This document shows, in pieces, positions 16,939 to 30,136 of a stretch of 64,000 nucleotides of DNA (the first letter of the stretch is position 1; the number at the start of each line of letters is the position of its first letter). Under the pieces are notes generated by a model that was not told the origin of the DNA, did not search any database, and worked only from the letters and a program-made list of their open reading frames with translations. The translations under genes and the position numbers were made by a program. Origin of the DNA: Acaudatibacter sp963835495 (GTDB lineage Bacteria; Pseudomonadota; Alphaproteobacteria; Caulobacterales; Caulobacteraceae); the NCBI GenBank assembly GCA_963835495.1, contig CAWIFQ010000005.1, positions 992,001 through 1,056,000 of the forward strand, in the 5' to 3' direction.

Positions 16939-17411
16939 GGCGCGCGACCAGCGCCGGCGTCCTGGCTTTCCGACGGCGTCCCGGGGGGCCGCAATTCCTC
17001 CTGGTCCATCCTGGCGGACCGTTCTGGCGCCGGCGCGACGCGAGCGCATGGTCGATCCCCAAGGGGCTGCTGGACGAAGGCGAGGACGAACTTCAGGGCG
17101 CGGTGCGGGAATTCGCCGAGGAGGTCGGCCTCGCCGTGGACGGAGATTTCGTCCGGCTGGCGCCGCTGCGCCAGCGCAGCGGCAAGACCGTGCTGTGCTG
17201 GCTGGTTGAGGCCGACCTGGACCTGAGCGGCTTCCGCAGCAACACGTTCGAAATGGAGTGGCCGCCGCGGTCGGGCCGAACGCTAGTCGTTCCCGAGTGC
17301 GACCGCACCGAGTACTTCGGCGCGGACACCGCGCTCGCCAAGATCGTGCCGGGCCAGCAGGGATTCATCCGGCAAGCGCTGCAGCGACTGGGTGAAGGCG
17401 CGGTCCTCTAG
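16893..17411 (+). CDS. Nudix hydrolase
   Basis: A complete Nudix box is present: G-LLDEG-E-DELQGAV-RE-F-AE-EV-GL, with the usual lead-in AWSIPKG. Nudix enzymes cleave nucleoside diphosphates linked to other groups, often damaged or signalling nucleotides. The start is uncertain. ATG 16893 overlaps the previous gene by 46 nt and gives an N-terminus (MVAAAEPRAAGPQPL) unlike the family. The natural start is near the previous stop, where CTG 16935 overlaps TGA as CTGA just before RRATSAGVLAF. Either CTG is used or an ATG was misread. It is cotranscribed with the host-attachment gene. Confidence 0.8.
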   Translation: MVAAAEPRAAGPQPLRRATSAGVLAFRRRPGGPQFLLVHPGGPFWRRRDASAWSIPKGLLDEGEDELQGAVREFAEEVGLAVDGDFVRLAPLRQRSGKTVLCWLVEADLDLSGFRSNTFEMEWPPRSGRTLVVPECDRTEYFGADTALAKIVPGQQGFIRQALQRLGEGAVL

Positions 17412-17420
17412 CCTCCAGCC

Positions 17421-17828
17421 TCACCGCCAGAGGCGCGCCTCGGCCTGCAGATCGGGCGAAGCGGCCCTTTGGCCCACCGAGACGCCGTCCTCGCTGCAAA
17501 GCGCCTGAGCCGACGACTCTGACCGGTTCACGATCACGCAGTCAACGTCGCGGCCGAAGGCCGACGCCATCAGCGCCCCGCGCGATCCTCGCTCGGGCGC
17601 GTCGGAGATTTCCAGCCGCACCCATTGGCTGGGCAAGGGGCCGAGCGCGACGCAGACCGTGTGCGCATCAATGACCTGCAGCACCGTCCCGGAGACAGTC
17701 GCCCCGGCCGCTGGCGCGGCCGCGCTGCACTGGGCGATCAGGGGGCGGATCGGGCAGATCTGCGGCGCTTCGGCAGCCGGCGACGCGAGAACGGACGTCA
17801 GAACAAAGGCGACGATCGCGTTCGACAT
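17421..17828 (-). CDS. secreted SNase-like (thermonuclease-fold) protein
   Basis: The 135-residue protein has a signal peptide (AIVAFVLTSVLASPAAEA). The core resembles a staphylococcal-nuclease OB fold: GTVLQVIDAHTVCVALG corresponds to the usual DGDT strand and WVRLEISDAPE to the R-x-x-x-x-D-A-P-E segment. The DGDT motif is altered to DAHT, so metal binding and catalysis may be lost. Three later Cys could form periplasmic disulfides. A perfect FixK box lies 55 nt upstream. It is convergent with the Nudix gene. Role unknown; a nucleic-acid-binding or nuclease function is suggested by fold only. Confidence 0.65.
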   Translation of the reverse strand: MSNAIVAFVLTSVLASPAAEAPQICPIRPLIAQCSAAAPAAGATVSGTVLQVIDAHTVCVALGPLPSQWVRLEISDAPERGSRGALMASAFGRDVDCVIVNRSESSAQALCSEDGVSVGQRAASPDLQAEARLWR

Positions 17829-17882
17829 TTGAGCAGCTCCACTGGCGCTCTATCGGGGTATTGCGCCGCCCGACGATGGGCC

Positions 17883-17896
17883 TTGATGGAGATCAA
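17883..17896 (-). promoter_or_regulatory. FixK/FNR box upstream of the SNase-like gene
   Basis: TTGATGGAGATCAA has perfect arms. Centre 17889.5 gives a leftward start near 17848, 20 nt before ATG 17828. It lies just after the 3' end of the macB-type gene (stop at 17933), so it serves only the leftward SNase-like gene. Confidence 0.75.
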
Positions 17897-17932
17897 TCGC
17901 CCCGGATCGACGAACGTTCCGGCGAACGCCCC

Positions 17933-20038
<2,106 letters not shown>

Positions 20039-20050
20039 GTCGCGCGCCGC

Positions 20051-21307
20051 CTAGACTCGCAACGACGGGGTGGTCGCCTTCCGCGGCTTGGCCGACTTGT
20101 CGGCCGCGGCCTGGGAGATCAGCACCTGGTCGCCGACCGTCAGGTCGCCAGCCTTGATCTCTGCATAGGCGCCATCGTCGAGCCCCACGGTGACCGGGAC
20201 CTGGACCGGCTTGCCGTCCCGCTGCACCCACACCGCTCGGCGCCTCGCGCCGCGGCTTTGACCGTCCGCTGGCGGGGCCGCGCCCGCCGGCGTGAACCGC
20301 AGCGCCTGTGACGGTACGCGAAGCACGTTGCGCGATTGGGATTTGACGATCTTGGCCGTCGCCGTCATGCCCGGCTTAAGCAGCAGGTTCGGGTTGGCGA
20401 CCGCCACCACCACGTCGTAGGTGATCACGTTCTGCACGCTGATGGGCGACTGTCTGACCTGCGCCACGGCGCCCTGGAAGATGCGGTTGGGGAAAGCGTC
20501 CACGGTGAAGCTCGCGCTGACGCCCTCGACGGCGCCGGCGATATCGGACTCGCTGACGTTGGTGTCGACCTGCATCTTGGTCAGGTCGTTGGCGATCAGG
20601 AACAGAGTCGGGGTCTGCAGGCTCGCGGCCACGGTCTGGCCGGCGTTGACGTTGCGCGTCACCACCGTGCCATCTACCGGCGAGACGATATTGGTGTAGT
20701 TCAGGTTGATCTGGGCGGCCTTGAGGGCCGCGGCCTTCTGCTGGATCGACGCTGTGTCGACCCCAACGAGCGCGAGCGCCTGGTGGTAGGCGTCCAATGC
20801 GATGTCGGCGGCGTCGCGTGAGCCGGAGTTCTCGCTGAACAGCAGCGCCGCGCGGTCGCTGGCCAGCTTGGTGTAGACGACGTTCGCCTGGTCCTTGACG
20901 AGCTGCGCCTTGGTCATGGCCAGATTCGCCTGATCCTCGTCGACGATGATCTGGTACGGCGCGGGATCGATCTTGGCGCAGAGCTGGCCCTTGTGGACGC
21001 GCGTGTTGAAGTCGCAGGCCAGCGAGACGATCGTGCCGGACACGTAGGTGCCCACCTGCACCGTGACCACGGGATTGACCGACCCGCTGGCGGTGATGGT
21101 CGTTTCCACGTCGCCGCGCGTCACCGGCGCAGTCGTATAGCGCTCCGGCGGCGCGCGCCCGAGCGTCCACCAGAGGCCGCCGCCCACGGCGAGCGCGCCG
21201 AGCACGGCGGCCGCGATCCAGAGGCCGCGGCGCCCCGAGCGCTTCGGGGCCGGCGCGCCGGCTCGCTGCGGCGCGGGGGCCGCGGGAGGTTTGACCGCTT
21301 GGTCCAT
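20051..21307 (-). CDS. macA: MacA-type periplasmic adaptor (HlyD/RND family)
   Basis: The 418-residue protein starts at ATG 21307. A cytoplasmic Pro/Ala-rich stretch is followed by one membrane helix (LWIAAAVLGALAVGGGLWW, about residues 30-48). The adaptor fold follows: barrel-sandwich half-motifs GTYVSGTIVSLACDFNTRV and INLNYTNIVSPVDGTVV flank an alpha-hairpin, then a beta-barrel (DTNVSESDIAGAVEG) and a membrane-proximal domain. It links MacB to an outer-membrane channel. The FixK-like box at 21343-21356 is 42.5 bp from this ATG, so a leaderless transcript is possible; no ribosome-binding site is visible. Confidence 0.9.
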   Translation of the reverse strand: MDQAVKPPAAPAPQRAGAPAPKRSGRRGLWIAAAVLGALAVGGGLWWTLGRAPPERYTTAPVTRGDVETTITASGSVNPVVTVQVGTYVSGTIVSLACDFNTRVHKGQLCAKIDPAPYQIIVDEDQANLAMTKAQLVKDQANVVYTKLASDRAALLFSENSGSRDAADIALDAYHQALALVGVDTASIQQKAAALKAAQINLNYTNIVSPVDGTVVTRNVNAGQTVAASLQTPTLFLIANDLTKMQVDTNVSESDIAGAVEGVSASFTVDAFPNRIFQGAVAQVRQSPISVQNVITYDVVVAVANPNLLLKPGMTATAKIVKSQSRNVLRVPSQALRFTPAGAAPPADGQSRGARRRAVWVQRDGKPVQVPVTVGLDDGAYAEIKAGDLTVGDQVLISQAAADKSAKPRKATTPSLRV

Positions 21308-21342
21308 GCCGCAAAGGAAGCCACCGCCGGCGATGGTCGGCC

Positions 21343-21356
21343 TTGATCTGCCGCAA
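21343..21356. promoter_or_regulatory. FixK-type box between divergent macA and PEP synthase genes
   Basis: TTGATCTGCCGCAA fits the rhizobial FixK2 form TTGA-N6-GCAA, with one imperfect arm. Centre 21349.5 is 41.5 bp from the PEP synthase ATG and 42.5 bp from the macA ATG. The symmetric spacing to both start codons supports a real site despite the weaker half. Confidence 0.55.
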
Positions 21357-21390
21357 GGCGGTCCGCGGTGCGCGGGCACACGTTGCGAGC

Positions 21391-23816
21391 ATGACGCGCA
21401 ATCCTCACATCCGTACGCTCGCCAGCGTCGGCATCGGCGACATCGCCCTGGTCGGGGGCAAGAACGCCGCGCTCGGCGAGATGCAGGGCGCGCTGCGCCA
21501 GGCCGGCGTGGCGACGCCGGTAGGTTTTGCGATCACGGCCGACGCCTACCGCGACGCCCTGACGGCCGCCGGCGCCTGGCCTCGGCTGCACGCCTTGCTT
21601 GACGACCTCGACGTGACCGACGTCGCCGAGCTCGGCCGGCGCGCCGCCGAGGCGCGTCAGATCGTCTATGCGGCCACCAACGGCGAAGCGCTTCGGAACG
21701 AGATCCTCGCCGCCTACGCGGACCTCAGGCGCAGCTGCGGCGACGGCGTGCGGCTGGCCGTCCGGAGCTCGGCGACCGCCGAGGATCTGCCCACCGCCAG
21801 TTTCGCCGGCCAGCACGAAAGCTTCCTCGACGTGCGGGGCGAGGCCGGGTTGATCGAAGCCTGCCGCCGCTGTTTCGCCTCGCTGTTCACCGATCGGGGC
21901 ATCGTCTACCGCGTCACCAACGGCTTCGACCATTTCCACGTCGCTCTTTCGGTCGGCGTGATGCAGATGGTCCGCTCCGACCTCGGCGCCAGCGGCGTCG
22001 TGTTCACGCTCGACACCGAGTCCGGCTTCCGCGACGTGGTCTTCATCACCGGTGGCTATGGGCTGGGCGAGATGGTGGTCCAGGGCCGCATCGATCCCGA
22101 CGAGTTCCACGTCCACAAGCCGACCTTCCGCGCCGGCTATCGCGCCGTGCTTCGCCACTCGCGAGGCGAGAAGCAGACCAAGCTGGTGCTGGACCGGGCC
22201 GGGACGCCGGTCGAACGCGAGGTCAGCCGAGGCCAGCGTCGGCGCTACTGCCTCAACGACGCCGAAGTGCTGCAGCTGGCCGAGATTGCGCTGAAGATCG
22301 AGGACCACTTCTCCGCCCGGGCCGGCGCGCCAACGCCGATGGACATCGAGTGGGCCAAGGATGGCGTCGACGGCAAGATCTACATCGTCCAGGCGCGGCC
22401 GGAGACGGTCGCGTCGCGCAAGGCCGTCGGCGCCATCGTGTCCTACCGCCTGACCGGCAACGGCGAGACTCTGGTCGCCGGCAAGGCGGTCGGCGAGCAG
22501 ATCGCCCAGGGGGTCGTGCGCGTGGTCCGCACCGCGCAGGATCTGGCCGCGTTCCAGCCCGGCGAGGTGCTCGTCGCGCAGATGACCAGCCCCGACTGGG
22601 AATCGGTGATGAAGCGGGCCGCGGCGGTCGTCACCGAGCGCGGCGGGCGAACCTGCCACGCCGCGATCCTGGCGAGAGAACTCGGCGTGCCGGCCATCGT
22701 GGGGACCGGCGACGCCACGACCCGGCTCCGCAACGGCCAGATGGTCACGGTCTGCTGCGCCGAGGGCGACTTCGGGCCGGGTGCTGGCCGGGGCGGCGTC
22801 CTTCGTCATCGAGCGGGCCGCGCCCGGCGAATTTCCGGCGACCCGCACCGAAGCGATGGTCAACCTCGCCAACCCGGACCTTGCGTTTCGCACCGCCATG
22901 CTGCCCGCGGCCGGGGTCGGCCTCGCCAGGATGGAGTTCATCATCAACCAGCACGTCGGCGCCCATCCGATGGCGCTGGCGCACCCGGAACGCGTGGCCA
23001 GCGCCCGCGTGCGCGCGGCGATCGGGCGTCTGACCGTCGGCTTCTCATCGCCGGCCGAGTATTTCGTGCAGCGCGTCGCCGAGGGCGTCGGGACGATCGC
23101 GGCCGCCTTCTACCCGCGGCCGGTGATCGTGCGGCTGTCCGACTTCAAGACCAACGAATACGCCGGTCTGGTCGGCGGCAAGGCGTTCGAGCCGCGTGAG
23201 GAAAATCCGATGCTCGGCTTTCGCGGCGCCTCGCGCTACGTCCATCCGGCCTACGCCGACGGCTTCGCCCTGGAGTGCAAGGCGCTGCTGCGCGTGCGCC
23301 AGGACATGGGCCTGAAGAACCTGAAGGTCATGGTGCCGTTCTGCCGTCGGCTGGAAGAGGGGCGGCAGGTGCTGGCGGCGATGGCCGGGCACGGCTTGGC
23401 GCAGGGCAAGGACGGCCTGGAGGTCTTCGTCATGTGCGAGATCCCCAACAACGTCATCCAGATCGACGCCTTCTGCGAGATCTTCGACGGCGTCTCGATC
23501 GGCTCCAACGATCTCACCCAGCTGGTGCTGGGCGTCGATCGCGACTCCGAGATCGTCGCCTCGGACTTCGACGAGCGCGACCCGGGGGTCACCGAAATGC
23601 TGCGCCAGGCGATCGCCGGGGCCAAGCGCCATCGGCGGCACGTTGGCATCTGCGGCGAGGCGCCCGCGACCTACCCGGAGGTCGCCAGGTTCCTGGTGGA
23701 ACAGGGGATCGAACTCGATCAGCGTCAATCCCGCCAGCCTGCTCACCCTCATGCGGCTGATCGGCGAGGTGGAGGGCGCCGCGCGCAAGGTCGCTGCGCT
23801 GAGAAGGGCGACCTAG
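21391..23816 (+). pseudogene. ppsA: phosphoenolpyruvate synthase, two frameshifts
   Basis: About 807 residues after correction. The start MTRNPHIRTLAS at 21391 is chosen because a FixK-type box fills the frame upstream. The N-terminal ATP-grasp domain has GGKNAALGEM and RSSATAEDLPTASFAGQ; the phosphohistidine domain has GGRTCHAAILARELG; the C-terminal TIM barrel has NVIQID and SIGSNDLTQLVLG. Inserted bases near 22771 and 23713 (both within a GACTCG word) break the frame; removing each restores family sequence. The enzyme makes PEP from pyruvate and ATP for gluconeogenesis. Under hypoxia it may redirect pyruvate. Frameshifts are probably sequencing errors. Confidence 0.85.
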
Positions 23817-23881
23817 GTCGGGCGCGGCCGATCGGACACCGCGCGCATTGACCTTGTCGCTCGCGGCGGGGACAAACGTGC

Positions 23882-24998
23882 ATGGCCGGCGCTCCCAGAC
23901 TTCGCCCTTCCAACACCGCGCGCAACGCGCAGGTTCTGATGGCGGTGATCCTGGGCGGGGCGGCGCTGGTGTGGCTGGCGCCGATCCTGACGCCGCTGGC
24001 GCTGGCCGTGTTCCTGATGCTGATGATCGACGCCATGGCGCGCGACCTGCACGGCCGCCTGCCGGCGCTGGGCGCCGACGCCTCGCTGGCCGCCGCGATC
24101 GCCGTCTGCATCCTGGTGTTCGCGGTGATCGTCTACTTCATCGCGGGCCACGCCGCGGGATTCGTGGGCAAGCTGGTGGTCTATCAGCCGACGCCTGAAC
24201 ATCCTGCTGACGACCATCTCGCACAATCTGCACGTCCGCATGCCACGCACCGTGGCGCAGCTGATCGGCGGGATCGACCTCGGCAAGTTCCTGCCGGTGG
24301 TGGCGACCGGGGTGCAGACCCTGGTGCAGAAGGGCCTGTTCGTCCTGATCTATCTCGGCTTCCTGCTGGCCTCGCGGCGCGGGTTCGAGCGCAAGGCGGT
24401 GCGGCTGTTCCAGGGCCGGGAGGGCCGGCACGAGGCGCTGCAGGTCTTCCTGCGGGTCCGCGATGCGCTGGAGCGCTATCTCTACATCCAGACCGTCTGC
24501 GGCGGGGCCATCGCCATCGGCGCCTGGTGCCTGATGATGGTGATCGGGCTGGAGAACGCCTTCTTCTGGGCCTTCCTGATCTTCGTGATCGGCTACATCC
24601 CGATCGTCGGCGCGGCGATCGGGATCCTGGCGCCGTCGCTGTTCGCCCTGTTGCAGTTCCCGACCTACTGGCAGGGCGTGGTGCTGGCGATGAGCCTGCT
24701 GGCGCTGTCGTTCGTGGTCGGCAACATCTTCATGCCGCGCATGCAGGGCCGCAATCTGAACGTCGATCCGGTGATGGTGCTGCTGTCCCTGGCGTTCTGG
24801 GGCGCGGTCTGGGGCGTAACCGGCATGTTCCTTTCGACGCCGCTGACCATCCTGGTGATGGTTGTGCTGGCGCAGTTCGACGGCTCGCGCTGGATCGCGG
24901 TGCTGCTTTCCGCCGACGGCGACCCGCACAGCCTGGGAGCGCCGCCGAAGGCGCTCAGCCTGGTGCGGTCACAGAAGAGTGAAGTCTCTGCTCTTTAA
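23882..24998 (+). pseudogene. AI-2E/PerM family membrane transporter, one frameshift
   Basis: About 371 residues after removing one base near 24194 (before LNILLTTISHNL). The family pattern is clear: paired N-terminal helices (VLMAVILGGAALVWLAP, LALAVFLMLMIDAMA), a cytoplasmic region, then FWAFLIFVIGYIPIVGAAIG and MSLLALSFVVGNIFMPR, ending in STPLTILVMVVLAQF. Family members export AI-2-like molecules or act as Na+/H+ antiporters or permeases. It starts 65 nt after PEP synthase on the same strand and may be cotranscribed. The break is a single insertion, like many others here. Confidence 0.8.
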
Positions 24999-25211
24999 GG
25001 TTGAACCGTTCGCTCACATCTATGCAGGGTTCGGACGACTTCCCCAAGCCCGGACGCCGGCCCGCCGTCTCTGACCAGCAAAACGGGTCGGTACTAGAGC
25101 GCGGTCCTCGCCATGCGCGAGGGAGCCAGCCTCGCGCCGCCGGATGCCCCCCAGCCGGCGGCGCTTTGCTGACATGCGAATTGCATCAAACCGGCGTAAA
25201 TTCCGCGGCGC

Positions 25212-28200
25212 ATGATCATCAAAACCGACGCCGCCCCTGACGTCGCCCCGCTGCGGGCGGCTTTTCTCGCCGCTCTGCCGGGCCAGCCCCCCGCCGGCGT
25301 CGATGCGTTCCTGAAGGCGATCGCCGCCGACTATCGGCCGGAGGAGCTGCCGGGCGTCGGCGTGGCGGACATCGCCAGCCGGGCCGCCGGGCTCTGGACC
25401 TTCGCCCACGCCGCGTCCGGCGATGAACCCGCCATCCGCATCGGACCCGGCGCTCGGGGCCGACGGCCGGCCGCTGGGCGCGGACCTGGTCGAGATCGTG
25501 CAGCCGGACGCGCCTTTCCTGGTCGACAGCGTGATGGGCGAGCTGATCGCCGGCGGGGCCAGCATCCTGGCGATGTTCCACCCCGTGCTCGAAACCGCGG
25601 CGGGGCGACGCTCGACCATCCAGGTGTGGATCGAGCCGGCGGGAGATGACGAGGCGCCGCTCCTGGCCGACGGCCTGCGCGCCACGCTGGCGGACGTTCG
25701 CCTGGCGGTGGCCGATTTCGACGCCATGACCGCGCTGATGGAGCGCTCGATCGACGAGCTGAAGGCCACCGCGCCGGCCGGCGACCCCGCCAGCCTCGAG
25801 GAGGACCTCGCCTTCCTGGCCTGGCTCGACGCCGGTCACTTCGTGTTCCTCGGGCGCGCGGTCGTACGACTACCCGTGGGATGCGAACGGCGACTACGCG
25901 GCCGAAGAGCCGGTGGCGATCGCCGGCTCTGGCCTCGGCCTGCTGCGCGATCCGACCCGGTTCGTCCTGCGACGCGCCAGCGAGCCGGCGGTGCTGTCGC
26001 CGCAGATGCGCCGCGAGCTGGCGAAGGCGGCCCCGCTGATCGTCGCCAAGTCGAACCTGAAGTCGGTGGTGCACCGGCGGGTCTACATGGATTACGTCGG
26101 CGTCCGCCGCTACGGGCCGGACGGCAAGCCGAGCGGCGAGGTGCGCTTCGTCGGCCTGTTCACCGCGCAGGCCTACGACGAGCCGGTGCGCAACGTGCCG
26201 CTGGTCCGGCGCAAGATCGACCGGGTGATGGCCAGGGCCGGCCAGGCGGTGGGCAGCCACAACGCCATGCGTCTGGCCAACATCCTGGAGACCTATCCCC
26301 GCGACGAGCTGTTCCAGGCCTCGGAAGACGAGCTGCTGGAGATCGCGCTCGGCGTGCTGCACCTGTCGGATCGGCCGCGGGTGAAGCTGTTCGTGCGCGC
26401 CGACCCGTTCGACCGCTTCATCTCGATCCTGTTCTATGCCCCGCGCGAACGCTACGACGCCCGGCTGCGCGAGGAGGTCGGCCAGCTGCTCGCCGAGGCC
26501 TTCGGCGGCCATGTGTCGGCCTACTATCCCAACTACTCCGACGCCCCGCTCGCCCGGGTGCACTACATCGTCGGCGTCACGCCGCTGCATCATCGCGATC
26601 CGGATATCGCCTCGCTCGAGCGCGCCATCGCGCTGCTGGCGCGCACCTGGAGCGACGATTTCGAGACCGTCGTCCGCCGGCGCGCGCCGGCCGATCAGGC
26701 GGCGGCGATCCTCGCGGTCTGGGCCGAAGCGTTCCCGCCGGGGTACCGCGACCGCTATGGCGCGGCCGAGGGCCTGGCCGACCTGGCCGCCGCCAGCCGG
26801 CTCGAGTCCGACACCGCGATCGCCGTGCGCGCGTTCCGCCACGCCAGCGACTCGCCGCGCAGCTTCCGCTTCAAGCTCTACAACGAGGGCGAGGCGCTGG
26901 CGCTGGCCGACGTGCTGCCGATCCTGGACAACATGGGCCTGAAGGCCCTGTCCGAGGAAGGCTTCGTGCTCAGTCCCGCCACTGCCAGCGGCGAACGCCG
27001 CCGGGTCTGGGTGCACGAGTTCGCGCTCGACGACCCGCGCGGCGAGAAGCTCAGCTTCGAGGCGGTGCGAGCAGGTGTTCGAGGACGCCTTCCTCGCCAT
27101 CTGGTCGGGCCAGGCCGAGAACGACGGCTTCAACCGGCTGGTGCTGGAGCGCTCGCTGCCGTGGCGCGACGCGGCCCTGATCCGGGCCCTGGCGCGCTAT
27201 CGCCAGCAGTCCGGGCTCGATCCCAGCCCGGCGGTGCAGCAGCAGGCGCTGAGCGACCATCCCGAGGTGGCCGGCCTGATCCTCGAGCTGTTTCGGCTGC
27301 GGCTCGATCCGCAACTGGCGGCCAGCGCCGACGGAGCGCGATGCCGCGGTCGCGGAGACCCTCGGCCAGGATCGAGGAAGCGCTGCAGGCGGTCGACAGC
27401 CTCGACGCCGACCGTGCGCTGCGCCGCCTGGCGGCGCTGACCGCCGCGATCCAGCGCACCAACTACTACCAGCCCGGCCCGGACGGGTCGCCGAAGCCCT
27501 ACATCAGCTTCAAGGTCGCCAGCCGCGAGCTGGCCGACCTGCCCGAGCCCAAGCCCTACCGCGAGATCTTCGTCGCCTCGCCAGCGGTCGAGGGGGTGCA
27601 CCTGCGCCTCGGCCCGATCGCCCGCGGCGGCCTGCGCTGGTCGGACCGGCGCGACGACTTCCGCACCGAGGTGCTGGGCCTGGTGAAGGCGCAGCAGGTG
27701 AAGAACGCGGTGATCGTGCCGGTCGGCTCCAAGGGCGGCTTCTTTCCCAAGCGCCTGCCCAAAGGCGGCGCGGCGGCGGATGTCCGCGCCGAGGCGATCG
27801 CCGCCTACAGGACCTTCCTCGACGGCCTGCTCGACCTGACCGACAACATCGACGCCGAGGGCAAGGTCGATACACCCGGCGGGCGTCGTGGTGCTCGACG
27901 GCGAGGACCCCTACCTGGTCGTGGCGGCCGACAAGGGCACGGCGACCTTCTCCGACATCGCCAACGGCGTCGCCGAATCCTACGGCTTCTGGCTGGGCGA
28001 CGCGTTCGCCTCCGGCGGCTCGGCCGGCTACGACCACAAGGCCATGGGCATCACCGCCCGCGGCGCCTGGGAGGGCGTCAAGCGCCACTTCCGCGAGCTC
28101 GGCAAGGACATCCAGAGCGAGCCGTTCAGCTGCGTCGGCGTCGGCGACATGTCGGGCGACGTGTTCGGCAACGGCATGCTGCTGTCGAAGCAGACCCGGC

Positions 28201-30041
28201 TGGTCGCCGCCTTCGACCACCGCCACGTCTTCCTCGATCCCGACCCGAACGCCGAGACAAGCTGGGCCGAGCGCAAGCGCCTGTTCGAGCTGCCCGCGCT
28301 CGTCGTGGGACGACTACGACCGCGCGCTGATCTCGGCCGGCGGCGGCGTCTTCCCGCGCACCCTCAAGTCGATCCCGCTCAGCGCCGAGGTGAAGGCGCT
28401 GCTCGACCTGAAGGTCGACGTGCTGACGCCGGCGGAGCTGATCATCGCGATCCTCAAGGCGCGGGTCGAGCTGCTCTATCTCGGCGGCATCGGCACCTAT
28501 GTGAAGGCCGCCGGCGAGAGCCACCTCGACGTCGGCGACAAGGCCAACGATCTGGTCCGCGTCGACGGCCGCGACCTGCGCTGCAAGGTGGTCGGCGAGG
28601 GCGCCAACCTCGGCTTCACCCAGGCCGGCCGCATCGAATACGCGCTGGGCGGCGGGCGGATCGACACCGACGCGATCGACAACTCCGCCGGCGTCGACAC
28701 CTCCGACCACGAGGTCAACATCAAGATCCTGACCGGCATGGCCGAGCGGGCGGGCGAGCTCAAGCCCGCGGATCGCGACGCCCTGCTGGCGTCGATGACC
28801 GACGAGATCGCCGCCCACGTGCTGTCGCACAACTACGACCAGACCCTGGCGCTTTCGCTGATGCAGGCCGAGGCGGTCGAGGACCTTCCCGCCCACGCCG
28901 CTTCATGACCGACCTGGAGAAGCGCGGGAAGCTCGACCGCGCGCTCGAGGGCCTGCCGCATGCCGCCGAGGTCGCCGAGCGCGGCCGGGCGGGCAGAGGC
29001 CTCACGCGGCCGGAGCTGGCGGTGCTGCTGGCCTACGGCAAGCTCGACCTGTCCGAGACGGTGATCGCCTCGCAGGCGCCCGACGATCCGCACTTCCTGA
29101 AGACGCTCCGGAGGCTATTTCCCCAGAGGCGCTGGCCCCGTTCGAGGATCAGATGCGCCGCCACCGCCTGCGGCGCGAGATCATCGCCACGGTGATCGGC
29201 AACGAGCTGATCAACCTCTGCGGCCCGACCTTCCCCGGCCGGCTGATGGCGGCCGCCGGCTGCGGCGTGCGCGAGCTGGTGGTCAGCTTCGAGGCGGCGC
29301 GCGAGGTGCTGGATTTCGGCGAAGTCTGGTCAAGGGTCACCGCGCTCGACGGCAAGGCGCCGGCCGCCGGCCAGACCGCGCTGTTCCGCGAGCTGGCCTA
29401 CGTGCTGCGCGGCCAGACCTATTGGCTCGCCCGCCGCGCCGGCAAGGACGGCCAGGGCGTCGACGCTCTGATCGACGCCTACCGCCGCCCGGCCGATGCG
29501 CTGAAGCCGCTGTTCCCGCAGGTGCTCTCGCCGTTCGAGCAGAAGGCGGCGGTGCGGCGCGCGGCCGGCTGGATCAAGGCCGGCGCGCCCCCGGACATCG
29601 CCCACCAGGTGGCGCTCTATCGCCCGCTCTCGATCGCCGCGGTGCTGGCCGACCTTGCCCGCGAACGCAACTGGCCGGTCGCCGCCGCGGCGCGGCTCTA
29701 CCACCACATCGGCGGCGTCTTCTCGCTTCGACCGGCTGCGCGCGGCGGCCGGCGCGCGCACCGCCGGCGACGCCTACGAGCGCCTGGCCGTGCGCCGGCT
29801 GATCGAGGACCTGCTCGACGAGCAGGCCTCGCTGACCCGCGCGGTGATGGCCTATGCGGGCCGTCCGGAGGCGGGCGAGGATGCGGCCGCCGCCCGCTCC
29901 ACCGTCAGCGCCTGGAGCAGCCTGCACGGCGATGCGGTCCGCGCCGCCAAGTCGACCATCGCCGACATCGAACGCGAGGGCGGCGGCTGGAGCTTCGCCA
30001 AGCTCACCATCGCCAACGCCGCGCTGCGGGCGCTGACCTAG
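25212..30041 (+). pseudogene. NAD-dependent glutamate dehydrogenase, large (about 1600 residue) class, many frameshifts
   Basis: About 1606 residues after correction, the normal size of the Bac_GDH family. Landmarks in order: VEIVQPDAPFLVDSVMGEL, FVGLFTAQAYDEPV, HLRLGPIARGGLRWSDR, VPVGSKGGFFPKR, ADKGTATFSDIAN, VGEGANLGFTQ and, near the end, NWPVAAAARLYHHIGG. It oxidatively deaminates glutamate to 2-oxoglutarate in the cytosol. The frame shifts at about 25447, 25857, 27069, 27345, 27374, 27883, 28287, 28890, 29118 and 29733. Eight are single insertions, one is a loss (28890) and one is a net +2 (29118). The sum is +9, so the ends are in register. No FixK box is seen upstream. Confidence 0.88.
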
Positions 30042-30136
30042 GACAGATCGTCGAGGCCCAGCGGCAAACACCGACTGCCGCCGATGTCCGGTTGCACCGC
30101 GGCAATCGCTTCGCCCCCGTCTATGCCGATGACCCG

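Noticed and set aside
22765..23720. CcrM-methylated GANTC sites as the cause of the frameshifts
   Set aside because: Two breaks in PEP synthase do fall in GACTC words, but the other breaks do not, so it cannot be the general cause.
25150..25211. TTGCATCAA near the glutamate dehydrogenase start as a FixK box
   Set aside because: The half-sites are only one base apart or less, not the required spacing.
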